Positions 44,354 to 55,344 of a stretch of DNA of 64,000 nt are shown here, in pieces; within the stretch, counting starts at the first letter, position 1, and every line of letters begins with the position of its first letter. The notes below the pieces were generated by a model that was given only the letters and a program-made list of their open reading frames with translations, was not told the DNA's origin and searched no databases. A program made the translations under genes and the position numbers. The DNA is from Trichoderma breve (taxonomy: Eukaryota > Ascomycota > Sordariomycetes > Hypocreales > Hypocreaceae), in NCBI RefSeq assembly GCF_028502605.1, contig NC_079234.1, forward strand, positions 1,798,001 through 1,862,000. The letters run 5' to 3'.

Positions 44354-44908
44354 TTCAAATAAACATCTATGAAGAGGTTGCGGTCCTCTTTAATGAATTA
44401 TGTTCTGACAGTATGCATTGGGTGGAAGTGAGAGATGAGATGCACTTCCGTCGAGTGATAAAATCAGGCATCCAATTGGTTTGCGGGATGCCGCTGAGAG
44501 TGCGGAGTATGTCATTCCAACCAATCAACGAGCATCTTGGCCAATAAAATTGCTTCATGAGTGTCTATCATTTGCTTGAAGCGCAACAGGGCAGAGGCAA
44601 GCGGAGGTCAAAAAAGCGAGACGGCAAAATTAATAGATACATACATTCAGCAATATAAGCGCCTAATCAACTCGAGTGGTGCTTTTGTAGGGGAACGCCT
44701 ATTCTGCCAGCACCTGGATTTTCCGATATAACTATAGTAGCAGTTAAAAAAGAAATATATATATAGTAGTAGTTACTAGAGGAATATAGATATAGTAGCA
44801 GTTATTAGACAAATATAGATATGACAAAGGGTTAAACCTTTTTAGTGGTAAGCAACATATTGATACTACCCCTTGGATCGAATTAATTTATAAAGAGCAC
44901 TTGACTCT
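44354..44908. other. Intergenic region upstream of the NLR gene
   Basis: This stretch holds the NLR promoter and the 3' UTR of the Zn2Cys6 gene. It includes the 29-bp tandem repeat at 44735-44820. No gene is supported. Confidence 0.5.
44735..44820. repeat. 29-bp AT-rich tandem repeat, three copies
   Basis: The core TAGTAGYAGTTA starts at 44735, 44764 and 44793, a constant period of 29 bp, with AATATAGATA-like sequence between cores. Copies differ at several positions. There is no CRISPR-like spacer pattern. Confidence 0.75.
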
Positions 44909-46707
44909 TTACACAAGAAGCCAATCTCCCCCTAATTGACCAATCCTGAATATCCAATGTTTCTGGGTCGAGTCGTCCCGATCTTCCCACTGCCACAACT
45001 TACGTAGTATAGTGCCGGTATTCACCACATTCAAGCATCTTGTTTCAAGCCAAAATTTCTCCAAGCAACCTGATATAAACTCCTTGTGCACCTGTTCGCG
45101 GGATTCCAATCCTGCAATAACCATTGGCCAGAGTATGCATTTGAACAAGTTGGCGTCACTCTCTAACTCATGAATGACGCTAATAAGCCGACGCACGAGA
45201 CGGTCCTGAGAGGTCTCCTCCCTAATGAGAGCGTCAAGAATGCGTCTGCCATATATCTGAGCCCCAAGTTTATAAGACTCTGCTAATTTGGAAAGCTCTT
45301 GGATCTGCACTGAAGTTGAAGGCAGTCGTGGTAGTGTTGCCGCCCAGGAATCACAGTTAAAGCTCTCCATAGATCTAAGCACGTCATTTACTCTATGAAT
45401 ACGTGTTTCAATGTCAGCCTCGCTTCTCAGCTGTGAGGACAAGAGAAAATCTCGACAGGACGAAAATGCCCCGAGAGCGTCTAAGATGTACTCGGGGCAT
45501 CCCAAGTACGAATGTTCCAGCTTTTGCTGTAGCGGTTGTTTCGTTACTCGTAAAGGGGTAGGCGTATTTGACAATAACTCAGGATTTGCGTATGTTGGGC
45601 CAAGATTTTCGATCCTGATGGGAAGTGGTTAGCAGTAGTAAACGTGACAACAGTGGCTATGCTAAACAAACATACACGTAAACCTGTCTAGAGACGAACT
45701 CCCGTATACTTATAAGATATGTACCAAAATCTTCTTGTACTGTTCCTTTTGGCCTGGTGTGGGTTTCAATCTGGGTGATTAATTTCTTGACCCCTTCCAG
45801 ATGTATATTCCAGGTGCCACTCCCCGATTCTAAGAGATCGAGAAACAGTAACAGAAAGGCACTCGTAATCGTTGCGTCTAGTGCGCGCAGCTTAGGATCA
45901 TTTACAGCATCCGAAAGGCCCCGCAACGTCTTGTGTTTGAAGCGGAGAGCAGTGTGGTCGGTGTCTGTTAGAATTGTGGATGAGGTTACCAGCCCACCCT
46001 GGGAATATGAGAGCTTTGAGTTTGCCCTGTGACGTGATGAGAGTGCAATAATAGAAGACAGTAGGAGTGGACTGTCGAAAGCAGCTCCTATTACGTTTCT
46101 TAACGGATTCACGGTGCTGTCATACATGATAAACAGCTTGCAAACGCATCTGCTATCTGAACCATGGGTTAAACATCCGCCAAGTTGAACCAACCTGCAG
46201 TTTTAAGAAACTTTATACGTACAATAGTCTAAGTAATACCGAGTAGTCTCGTCAAGGTTGGATAAAAGAGGGTCATCTAACTGTGTGATGGGAGTTGGCC
46301 GAAAGTAGTAGTCTGTTATGTGCGCATAACGTCTGTCAGAAATAAGGATAGTGTAGTGAGAGAGACACATTGCTCATAGAAAAGGGACGTTTAATTGTAG
46401 CTTGGGATATCTCACCTCTGTATTCGCCATTGGTAACAAGTACAGACCCGGGATGTGTGGCGGTTTGTACGTGTGATACATCTCTTGCAGCCAACCTCGG
46501 TCCGAAGAGAGTTGTTTTCTTGGATATAACGGGTTTATTTGCGGCCGTCTTTTCAGTTTTCTTGGTCCGATATGTAGCACCTTTCGCCCATCGTAAGGGT
46601 CTGGTCTGGGTACATTCTAGTCCAGCTTGGGTGCATTTCCTGCACGGCGGCTGATCCATGCGGCATTCTATGCGGCGACGGCGGCATGTGTAGCACGAAG
46701 TGTCCAT
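44909..46707 (-). CDS. Zn2Cys6 transcription factor (DUF3468 class)
   Basis: Four exons on the minus strand, 46707-46416, 46312-46219, 46152-45676 and 45614-44909, encode 522 aa. The zinc cluster is at the extreme N-terminus: Cys5, 8, 15, 22, 25 and 32, with CX2CX6CX6CX2CX6C spacing (CYTCRRRRIEC, PPCRKCTQAGLEC). The regulatory region follows the DUF3468 pattern (YYFRPTPITQLDDPL, YYLDYC, CKLFIMYDSTVNPLRN, SPLLLSSIIALSSRHRA, TWNIHLEGVKKLI). Exon borders were fixed by phase and strong donors (GTGAGA, GTATAA, GTATGT). The gene is divergent from the Ato-type transporter gene across 719 bp, so it may control it and the nearby cyanamide hydratase gene. That regulatory link is an inference. Confidence 0.84.
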
Positions 46708-47426
46708 GGCCCGTACGTAATTGTATTTTATGGAACACCCCTGACGAACGGAATGATGGGGATGAGGGAAAACACGGAGGATCCGGTGTGGCCGAAGTCG
46801 GGGGCATGAGAAATGTTGCTCTCAGCACCACGCAAGGTAGAATGGTAATGCGAAAAGTGTTACCAACTTTGGCTTCTGCGATCCAGACTGAACTGAGCCC
46901 TGAAGAATAAAGGAAAACCTTTTGCTTTCTCTGGCACAACCACCGCGCTCGACTTGTGAAGGGCAGCCCAGAACTCGGATAGATCACATTAAGTCCCGCC
47001 AACATTCCGGGTAAGCTATGCCCTACAAAGGAAAAGTTGGGGAATGGAGACGGGCTTAGCCGCCCATGTTAAGTTAGTCCCAGCGAGCCCAGCTTGCCAT
47101 CTGTGGTACGGATGGCTCTGTATCCGATTCTGTGACAATTGATCAGACCACAACGGCGGGCGGCGCCTCTATTCCATTGCTCGGTTTGATGCCCTTGACA
47201 GCGGGGCTGGTGTGTATGTAGCCGCATATAGGCCATAACTCGGCATTTACTTTAATAAAAATAGGGCTATTTGGATGACCTTCCGCGGCTCCAATCAGTG
47301 CGACCGCGAAACGTAATAGATTCGCTTCCCACTTATATTAAATCATCAGTTTGTCAAGAATTAAGAGAACTTACATTGCCACTGTTTGAAACGTATTCCT
47401 GAGCAACAACTTTTGTAAATTTTGTA
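46708..47426. other. Divergent promoter between regulator and Ato transporter
   Basis: The 719 bp lies between two start codons and should contain both promoters. A CCGCGG near 47284 is a palindromic pair of CGG half-sites of the kind Zn2Cys6 proteins bind. Nothing else was recognised. Confidence 0.4.
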
Positions 47427-48365
47427 ATGAATTCAATTCAAGAGAGCGACATTAAGCCGACTGGGTTGCCCGTCGTCAGACAGAGGGGCCTTGCCAATCC
47501 AGTATGAACCACCGACTCTCAAATTATAACATTCTTTCAACACAAGGTTATGGTAGGCCGCTAATATATACGATAGAGTGCATTGGGTTTTGGCAGTTTT
47601 GCAGCCACATTAATGGCGTTGTCACTGTCTGCCATGGGCTTCCGCGGAGTGTCAAACCAATCCGTCTTTGTAGCAAACCTCTGTTTTCTCGCTGGACTTG
47701 GGCTCTTGATCTCGGCGCAGTGGGAAATGGTCAGGGGCAACACGTTCGAATACACAGTTTTGGCAGCTTTTGGTGAACACATCCCCTTGGAGTTGTCGTG
47801 GTTTACTGAGACTAACGCCTGACATCTTCGGATAGGGCTATACTACGGCGGTTACGGAGTGCTGATATTACCTTCGATGGGCATTCTCGAGTCATATAAA
47901 GGCGACACAACCGAGTATTACAATGCATTTGGGATTTACCAGCTTGGTAAGTCATATTCCTGTCTCAAGGAGCGCACTGACTAGGAATCTAATGTCCACA
48001 TAGTTTGGTGCATACTCAATCTCTTCTTTTTTATTGCATCTTTGCCAACGTAAGAACCTGTCTAATAAACAACTCTAGAACACCGCTAAATTTGATACAG
48101 CGGTGGTCCTAATATTATTATATATGGTGGATTGGAGCTCTCATATATCTTCAACTGCATAGCGCACTTTGTTAGGGCAGATGGTAATGTTGCGACCAGT
48201 ACCAGCCTTATGAAAGCAGGGGGCGCATTCGGATTTATTGCATCTCTGGCTGGCTTTTATATGTTGGGTCATGAGCTTTGTCAAGATGTTTTACCCTTTC
48301 GCGTTCCGGTGTACAACACGAGTCGCCTTGCTGGGAGAAGGAAATCGAGCGACCAGAGTAATTGA
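47427..48365 (+). CDS. GPR1/FUN34/YaaH (Ato) family membrane transporter
   Basis: Five exons, 47427-47501, 47577-47772, 47836-47946, 48004-48049 and 48101-48365, encode 230 aa, a normal size for the family. The diagnostic motif NPSALGFGSFA begins the first of six membrane segments; the others include VFVANLCFLAGLGLLISAQW, LYYGGYGVLILPSMG, VWCILNLFFFIASLPTN, IYGGLELSYIF and AFGFIASLAGFYMLG. Members carry acetate and other short monocarboxylates, and in yeast Ato proteins are linked to ammonium export. The protein should sit in the plasma membrane. It is divergent from the Zn2Cys6 gene and 700 bp upstream of the cyanamide hydratase gene on the same strand. Nitrogen handling is one reading of this grouping. 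Confidence 0.87.
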
Positions 48366-49062
48366 TTCGATAAGCGCATTATATCTAGAAATACACAGTC
48401 AAAATAAGAGTAATAATAGTAATAACAACAGAAAAGCCAGATCTTACTGGACATGAATGCACAACGGCAACCTCGGTTTCATTTAGCTGCATTTGTTTGT
48501 TTCGCTCAAAAAGTTACACATGCCTGCAGCAGAAGGACCTCAAATGTGATTGTGGCGCTACCCTTGGCTAAATAGCATTACTGGTGCACTGCGCTTTATA
48601 TCGGAGTTTTCCTGGCACGAAGTAAAACTTCCAGCAGCAGATGTAAGACGGCTTGGCTTTATCGAGCGAGTCAGCTACCGTCGGTCCCATGACGTAGTTT
48701 ATTATCTTCCGCCACTCAAGGTCGTATCTGACTTGCCCCACGTAAAATAACTACCGGAATAGGAAGTGGAGCGATAGCGGTCGTACATGAAGTTCTCCAG
48801 AACGAGCTGCATTCTCCTTACACCCGCACGGCATGAGTCTTTTCACGAAGAGATTATGAGCAAATTATAAATTGTCTGATAAGGAGCTGTAAATCTGGTC
48901 TTGGTATATCTAGGAATGGCGTATGGCGTAGGGATGATAAAGACAAACTATAAAGTAGCAAACTGCTCGCCTCTGCCGTTTTAGACATTCCCTCCTCTTT
49001 ATCACAGTTGAACAATTTCTTGTTTCTTTCCAGTCTCACAGAACTCATACCAGATCACAAAG
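48366..49062. other. Intergenic region with cyanamide hydratase promoter
   Basis: About 0.7 kb holding the 3' UTR of the Ato gene and the promoter of the cyanamide hydratase gene, with three TGATAA sites in its last 190 bp. Confidence 0.55.
48877..49004. promoter_or_regulatory. Three GATA (AreA/NIT2-type) sites upstream of cyanamide hydratase
   Basis: TGATAAG at 48877-48883, TGATAA at 48935-48940 and, reversed, TTATCA at 48999-49004 all fit the HGATAR core bound by the nitrogen regulator AreA/NIT2. They lie 59 to 186 bp upstream of the start codon at 49063. Clusters of such sites are usual in genes used on poor nitrogen sources. Confidence 0.55.
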
Positions 49063-49868
49063 ATGTGTCAAGACGAGGTTGCTTCCAATGGCTGGACTAG
49101 CGTTCCCAGACACGCCGGGACTCTCTTTGGTGATAAGCTATCGACCATTGAACCATTGCCCCTTTCCATCAGTGAGCTCGGATTTCCATCCAGCGACGAA
49201 GTAGTGGCGAAGACTATTGATTACGCCAAAGCCACTCTTCACCCTCAGACTTTCAATCATTCTATGAGAGTGTATTATTTTGGTGTGTAATCTATGCCAA
49301 TGAAGTACCTGTTTAGGTATATTGGTTCCGTGCTAATACGTCTTTTGAAGGAATGGCCATCACCAAGCAATATTTCCCAAAGCAAGCTGCTGGGTTTAAT
49401 CCTGCCACTTGGGCTCTTACTTGTCTACTCCACGATATTGGGACTGCGGAGGAATTCTTGACTGCTACTAGAATGTCTTTTGACATCTATGGTGGCATCA
49501 AGGCTCTGCAGGTTCTCAAGGATATTGGAGCCTCCAAGGACCAGGCAGAAGCTGTTTCAGAAGCCATTATTAGACATGAGGATATGGGCATCCATGGAGA
49601 GATTGCGTATCTCGGCCAGCTAATTCAGCTTGCCACAACGTACGATAACACGAGCGTTCACCCCTATGTCAAGAACTTTGAGAAGTTGTTGCATCATACG
49701 ACGGTCGCCGAGATCAACGAAGCGCATCCCCGGTTGAAGTGGTCTTCGTTTTTCTCTGGAACTATTCGCAAGGAGATGACCATTAAACCGTGGTGTCATT
49801 CAGGAAACCTCCCCAACTTTGACAATGAAATTGAAGCTAATCCACTCATGAAGGAATGGGACTATTGA
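49063..49868 (+). CDS. cah: Cyanamide hydratase (HD-domain, urea-forming)
   Basis: Two exons, 49063-49282 and 49351-49868, encode 245 aa, almost the same length as Myrothecium verrucaria cyanamide hydratase. The enzyme adds water to cyanamide to give urea in the cytosol. The HD metal site is visible: His66 (FNHSMRV), His101-Asp102 (CLLHDIGT) and His149 (IIRHEDMG), along with the family signatures STWALTCLLHD-like start, RMSFDIYGGIKA and FLGQLIQLATxYDN (here YLGQLIQLATTYDN). The closeness over the whole length separates it from general HD phosphohydrolases. The N-terminus NGWTSVP also matches. Promoter GATA sites suggest induction under nitrogen limitation. Urea formed could enter the urease pathway. 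Confidence 0.94.
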
Positions 49869-50046
49869 AAGATTACGTGATAAGTTCAGTAAATATCACA
49901 TGCACATGTAAATAGACCTTGACTGTTATCTCACTGGAATTCTCTACTGAATAGAGAATAAACAGATTTACCTAAGAGTTATCTTATACCTTTTGCTCTG
50001 TTCTTTCATTGCTTCTACCAGGCGATATTGTAAATAGCAACCTCTA

Positions 50047-50739
50047 CTACGCGTAACCAAATAAGTCATTGAACCATTGATATATCTCCACGAAGGCCCC
50101 CTTCATCGTGTTCCACGCCTCTTTGACCTTTTTCCAGACATCTTCAAGCCACTGCGAAATAGCGTTATGCATGTCCAAGAAAAGATTGAAAATTTTATCC
50201 GTGAATTTTAGAAACTGGTCATAGATGAGTACCCACGCATCAGCTACCATCTCTTGTTGGTCCTCTGGTTGATGGTCAGTAATTTCAACAGCGTTATCAT
50301 ATGACCTATCGATACTATCGATAGACTGCTTCTTTGCTCGCTGGCGAGCTTCTCTCATCTTCTCCATGGCCATTTGCTTGTCCACTTTGTCGTCCTGAAG
50401 CTTATCCGTGACGGCCTTGACATCGCCACTTAGGTTTCGATGATCATCAATGAGGGCCCTGGTGATGGGTTCAAATTTGTCATCAGAGGTTGGGTTTGCA
50501 CGGAGTAATGTCAAATGTTCCTTTAGCTTCACCGCATGCTGTTTCAGTTGCTCAATGCTATCGTCGGCACTGTGAAGACTTTGATGGTCAATGCCAAAGG
50601 ACTCAAGGTTGGCCAAGTACGCCGTAATGTTAATGCTGCCTTGAGATTCTTGAGTCTTAGCCTTAGCCTGAGCCTGGGCACCACGAAGCCGCAACTTCCA
50701 GGCTGGGACGTCGGTGGCGGTAGAAGCGACGGTAGTCAT
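50047..50739 (-). CDS. Orphan helical protein
   Basis: A single exon on the minus strand encodes 230 aa; I do not recognise a family. The start at 50739 is the first Met of the frame. Residues about 20-150 are charged and heptad-like (IEQLKQHAVKLKEHLTLLRA, MEKMREARQRAKKQS), suggesting coiled coil. The last 60 residues are rich in Trp, Phe and Tyr and form amphipathic helices (FLKFTDKIFNLFLDMHNAI, WLEDVWKKVKEAWNTMKGAF, YQWFNDLFGYA). No signal peptide is present. Such a tail could contact membranes or a partner, but no function can be assigned. It is transcribed towards the cyanamide hydratase gene. Confidence 0.65.
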   Translation of the reverse strand: MTTVASTATDVPAWKLRLRGAQAQAKAKTQESQGSINITAYLANLESFGIDHQSLHSADDSIEQLKQHAVKLKEHLTLLRANPTSDDKFEPITRALIDDHRNLSGDVKAVTDKLQDDKVDKQMAMEKMREARQRAKKQSIDSIDRSYDNAVEITDHQPEDQQEMVADAWVLIYDQFLKFTDKIFNLFLDMHNAISQWLEDVWKKVKEAWNTMKGAFVEIYQWFNDLFGYA

Positions 50740-53700
50740 TGCGTTTACTATATCAAATTAGCACAAACACATGTGAGCGGTAAAGGAGGATTAACATCGG
50801 CAAAAAGAAGCTATAGTTTAGTAGTTGGTTTTTGAATTGGTTTGTAGCGGTTTGAGGAAGAAAACCTCTCGTCTTTATGAAGCCTATATATAGCTATATA
50901 TGCTCAAATTAATACTGCTTCTGTGGCGCCAACTTGTGTCTGCCAAGTGTGGGATCAACAGCCCGTGGTCGCACTATTGACTGGAATAAACCATACCGAC
51001 CTTAAGTTGACCAAACGTAATGAACTGTGAATTGGAGGGATTTGATGTTTGGTTGAAAGTAGGCAGCTGAAATGTGTAAGCAGCTGATTTAATAGCCGCA
51101 TGCATTGAAGGCGCATTTCAGCTACTCGAGAATGACCCGCGTTGCCTAACTAGGTGCAGAGTTCTGGATATGCATGCACTCAAGGACAATGGACCATTGC
51201 CGATGCAAATCTATACAATGCCAAGAATCCTATCCCTTGTGATTTACTGACTTCAGCGCTTCGTTCAGTGAGTTTCATAAGAACACTTCTTACTCTTTTT
51301 CGTGAAATATGTAGCTACCTTGTACTTGAACCTGCACAGGCTTAGACATCCTGCAAAATACAATACTGCCTATTTATCTACGGCCAAATCACCTGCTAAG
51401 GTAGCATTCCCTGCTAGTGCATCCAGCAGGCTATCTAGGCAAGCCAGGCAGAAAGCTGGCCGCTCACTTGACCAGGCCATGCTTCATGCCAATAAACAAG
51501 AGCAGCAATTGAGATCTTAATACGTTTGATGGTTGCGAGCCCTCACCAGCCTGTTTCTTACTTTAATAAACAACTCATTCTCCCTCCTATTCACTATCAT
51601 AATCCCACTTAAGAAATAGCGCATAATCAAGAGAAAGATCTGATGCGAGCGAAAGTGACTGATCCAGTTTCTAAAGTGCGGACGCACCACCTTTCACTGC
51701 AGCCAACACGGCTAACGGGATCTGCGATCTTCCCCTCAGCCAAGCCAATCTTAAGACATCGAAGATTTCCTAGACGATCGCGGTGTGAACACTAATGACC
51801 ATGCTATGATATGAGAAACAACCATCAGCATCCTAAAAATAATGTGTAAAGTCTCAGCGAGCTTGGCTATGGGCATCACCTACGGTAAGTGCGACTGACA
51901 CACAGACTTCGTCATGTCACAGAAGAAAGCCATTTCAACGGTAAACTTGTCTTTGACGAATACTCTCTGTCTCTCTCCCTTTTTTTTGTGAAGGCCAAAT
52001 TGACAAGGAAGTTCATATGTGCAAGGTTGAACACTCCTAATGCCGTTGACTGGCACATGATCCATGTAGCGAACTGAATAAAGCGGCACTCATACGACTA
52101 CACCATCAAAACAAACGATCGATTCATGCAGATGAAATGCTCTCATCTGAAGGTGGATAACCCTGCCTATTGGCTGGTCGAATTACCGCTCAAATCTGCT
52201 CTGTGTATTTGAGAAATTTCGCACCAGTAGCACACCTTACCTCCAAGGTAGCATTCCAAACATAAGCGAGGGGCCCCAGAGCTTTACTGATATCTGAAAA
52301 GCCACTGGTTAAAGCAGGCTGTGGCGCCCACGGAGAGTGCCACCTTGACCGACGTATTCAACAAAGGCTTCACAATAAAGACTCATACCCAGACTCCCGG
52401 TATAGTTGATAATTTGCTATAGATCGTATTAGAAATCTAAATGGCAGCACGAGGCAGTTCGTCTTCAGGTTTCCTCAAAAGAAAAAGAAGGCCATTGGTG
52501 CGCCTCTCAAAGCTTGCCTGATGCGAATATTTGCTCATTTGCTTCGCTTAGATGGCTTCATCGCGGGGAACGGGACCCCGGGTCCCGATTCATGTTGCTC
52601 TTGAAGAATGCCGACTGATCCGTTGGAGATGTCCATTACGGACTAACATGCCGACTCGCGGTCGCCCGATGCAGTCAAGATCTCCCACTTGCCGCAGTTC
52701 GCTGCAAGGGTGAATGATCTAGACAAGGGAGGAGACCAGGGTTCTCAGATAGCCCTCAAGTACAATCTGCAACACAATGGGAACAAGGTTTCACTCTCAG
52801 CCGAGAGAAGGAGAAAACGTTAGAAGACAAAGGTGGCTAGGATAAACTTATTTTTATAGATGAAAATCTGACTTGTTCAGGGAAGGGAAATATGATCAAC
52901 AGCAGATGCAACAATGCAGAAAAGTGGCGACATGGAGTCTAATATTAGTTAAAAGATGCAACTATTATATCGACTATTCGTTTTCATCAAAACTCAGTAT
53001 ATAAGCTATATATGCACATCAAAGTCTCGTCTAGCGTCGGCATGAAGCACTCGAACAACGGGAATAGGAGATAGGAGACTTAACCCTTCTTTGACCCATC
53101 CTACTGTCCTAGTTATTTCTCCGTTCCTCAAGCCCCCATGCAAGCATCCATATGCAGATGGATCGGCTTGGGAGTGTAACAGGAAGGAGCCTGCTGCTAG
53201 CTATGGGAGATGGTAATTACGATTGGTATCACATGCATGTTGAAAGAAATGTGTGTACCGGGCTGAAGTTGATTATGGGGTAGCATTGCACCATGTTATT
53301 TCCGAGCCGTTGTTACTACATAACATCATCCACGCTTCTCATAGTTATTTACCCCACCTTACAATGGCGTTACTCAGCTTTATAGTGGCGTTAGCTCGTT
53401 GAAGTAACATGCGAAGATGAGTTGTTCTCAGCCTTTACCAAAGAAGAGATAAAATATCACTATATAGAGCGGTTGCAAGGGTATTCAATGCTCCTACGCG
53501 ACGAAACAACTACAGTAGCTACTACCCCTCAAGAGAATTTGGAATTAGCGTTGATATTTTTCTTATCAAAGAAGCAAAATAGGAAGCTGCATTTTACTTC
53601 ACCCGCCGTGACGCGGCTTTACTTGATGAAGAGTTGAGATAGAACTAGTTAATTCCTGAGGGATCCTAATGGTGGTTGAAGCTACTACCGATTGCGTTAA

Positions 53701-53941
53701 AATGACAAAAGAGCACGTCTTGATCCAGTTGCTCATTAGATGAACAGATGATATATATGGGCGCTTTATGTAGCCTAGATGAGCCTGCAGTCGGTAATAT
53801 ACATACCAGACACTAACCTGTACTAAGACCATATAAAGCAAATAAAGGAATTGTTTACAGAAGCATGCCAGTTATTGAACCCCATGATCATGGTTCTATA
53901 TATCATGATCAAGGACTAATTTCTCCACCTAGTTGGGGACC

Positions 53942-54160
53942 ATGTCAAGCAGCAAAACGTATGTTCCTGTAACCCTCGCCGGCAAGGCTAGCCGAACTTC
54001 AATCTTGGCGTCTCTATTTCTTCATGATGCTTCTAGTACTGACCACACCATTCAATACACTATTATCGGTGGTGTTCTCTGTAATAGGCAGGTTGTAGAA
54101 CGGCGCACTCGCGAGTCTCATGATAATGTTAGTTTCTTCTTTCCTTTTCTTTTTTATTAA
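53942..54160 (+). CDS. Possible small protein or first exon
   Basis: An ATG preceded by GGGACC opens a frame of 72 aa (MSSSKTYVPVTLAGKASRTS and on). Composition is protein-like up to ESHDN, after which a GTTAGT donor-like site and a Phe-rich, probably non-coding, tail follow. No downstream exon was identified and no family is recognised. It is listed as a weak candidate. Confidence 0.25.
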   Translation: MSSSKTYVPVTLAGKASRTSILASLFLHDASSTDHTIQYTIIGGVLCNRQVVERRTRESHDNVSFFFPFLFY

Positions 54161-54382
54161 AAAAGGAGCAGTCTACTCCTGATTCGGACCAGCAGCTAAT
54201 GACATGTAGCCGTGAGAATGATATCTTGAAGTTTAGATAAATGGCCTCCCGCTTAAAGGCAAATCATACATTCCTATTTTGACAATCCCCCACGATTGCG
54301 TCTTTGAGTCATTATTCGCAAAAGTGAGGGTTATCTATGGATGAGTCGGTGCAATGTATACCGAAGACCTAGAGATTGCAAG

Positions 54383-54390
54383 TATATAAA
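54383..54390 (+). promoter_or_regulatory. TATA box of the G1 peptidase gene
   Basis: TATATAAA lies 160 bp upstream of the start codon at 54550. It leaves room for a CT-rich leader of about 130 nt, which is usual for highly expressed secreted fungal proteins. Confidence 0.55.
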
Positions 54391-54549
54391 GTCCCTGGTG
54401 AAACCCGTTTAATTCAGATCCAAGCACTGATAGGAACAGTTTAGACAACAGTCTATCATCTACAGACGCCTCGACTCATAGCCTTCTCTACATACCTTGA
54501 ACCACCTTCACTAGTCTGAGTTTATCAACCTCATTCACAGCCATTCAGG

Positions 54550-55344
54550 ATGAAGTCCGTCACTTTAGTCGCAAACGTCTTTTTGGTGGCCACTGCCGCC
54601 TTGGCGTCTCCTCTTGCTGCTCGCAAGCAGGCAGCTATGGATTCTATTCGCGCTAGGGCCGCTGCTCGTCGTTCTAATAGATTCCAAGCCGGTTCGAACA
54701 TTGGCAATGGAACTGCCGACGTGGAGTCTACCAACTGGGCAGGCGCTGCTATCACAACTTCAGGCATTACCGAGGTAACCGGCACCTTCACTGTTCCCCA
54801 GCCCAGCGTTCCAGCTGGCGGCAGCTCTCGCAATGAATACTGTGGTGCTGCATGGGTAGGAATTGATGGCTACTCTGATGCCGATCTTATCCAGACTGGC
54901 GTCCTCTGGTGCGTCGAAGGTGGTGAATACTTGTACGAAGCCTGGTATGAGTATCTCCCCGCTTCGCTGGTCGAATACTCGGGAATTTCTGTCAGTGCTG
55001 GAGATGTTGTTACTGTTACTGCCACCAAGACTGGCACTAACAGTGGAGTCACGACGTTGTCGAGCGGTGGACGAACCGTATCCCATACCTTTTCCAGGGA
55101 AAGCTCACCCTTGCCCGGTACAAGCGCTGAATGGATTGTCGAGGACTTCACCTCCGGCAGCTCATTGGTTCCATTTGCTGACTTTGGATCTGTTACCTTC
55201 ACCGGAGCAAGCGCCCTCATCAACGGAGCCACTGTTTCGCCAGGCAGCGGGTCTGCGGTTATTATTGACCTTGAGGATTCAAGAGGAAACATCATAACTG
55301 GAACAACTGTCTCTGGCAGCTCGGTGACTGTCAACTACGAATAA
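54550..55344 (+). CDS. Glutamic peptidase, family G1 (eqolisin), secreted
   Basis: A single exon encodes 264 aa. Residues 1-20 are a signal peptide (LVANVFLVATAALAS), followed by a basic propeptide to about residue 55. The mature domain matches scytalidoglutamic peptidase: VESTNWAGA, VTGTFTVPQPSVP, AAWVGIDGYSD, LIQTGVLW, YEAWYEYLP and AEWIVEDF. The catalytic pair corresponds to Gln115 (IQTG) and Glu194 (AEWI). G1 enzymes are pepstatin-insensitive acid endopeptidases secreted by ascomycetes growing at low pH. The protein keeps Cys98 and Cys121, which could form one disulfide. It stands alone between the gene-poor region and the F-box gene. Confidence 0.95.
   Translation: MKSVTLVANVFLVATAALASPLAARKQAAMDSIRARAAARRSNRFQAGSNIGNGTADVESTNWAGAAITTSGITEVTGTFTVPQPSVPAGGSSRNEYCGAAWVGIDGYSDADLIQTGVLWCVEGGEYLYEAWYEYLPASLVEYSGISVSAGDVVTVTATKTGTNSGVTTLSSGGRTVSHTFSRESSPLPGTSAEWIVEDFTSGSSLVPFADFGSVTFTGASALINGATVSPGSGSAVIIDLEDSRGNIITGTTVSGSSVTVNYE

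Larger units (their letters stand above)
50740..54549. other. Gene-poor region of 3.8 kb
   Basis: No convincing gene was found across this stretch. It contains a frame at 51302-51520 rich in Ala, Ser and Arg, a GC palindrome-like string around 52573-52589 (GGGACCCCGGGTCCC), and a 72-codon frame at 53942. The last 170 bp is the promoter of the G1 peptidase gene with a clear TATA element. Confidence 0.5.

Noticed and set aside
44735..44820. CRISPR-like repeat array
   Set aside because: The units are contiguous and AT-rich, with no unique spacers, and the genome is eukaryotic.
46186..46218. A very short (24-nt) intron in the Zn2Cys6 gene at 46.2 kb
   Set aside because: It is below the workable intron size; a 66-nt intron from the same donor to 46153 keeps phase and restores the conserved segment before CKLFIMYDS.
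51302..51520. Possible transposase C-terminal fragment
   Set aside because: The Ala/Ser/Arg-rich frame has no DDE or other catalytic motif, and no terminal repeats or target duplication were seen.
52573..52589. GC-rich palindrome-like string GGGACCCCGGGTCCC
   Set aside because: It is short, isolated and not followed by a T-run or gene end, so no function is supported.
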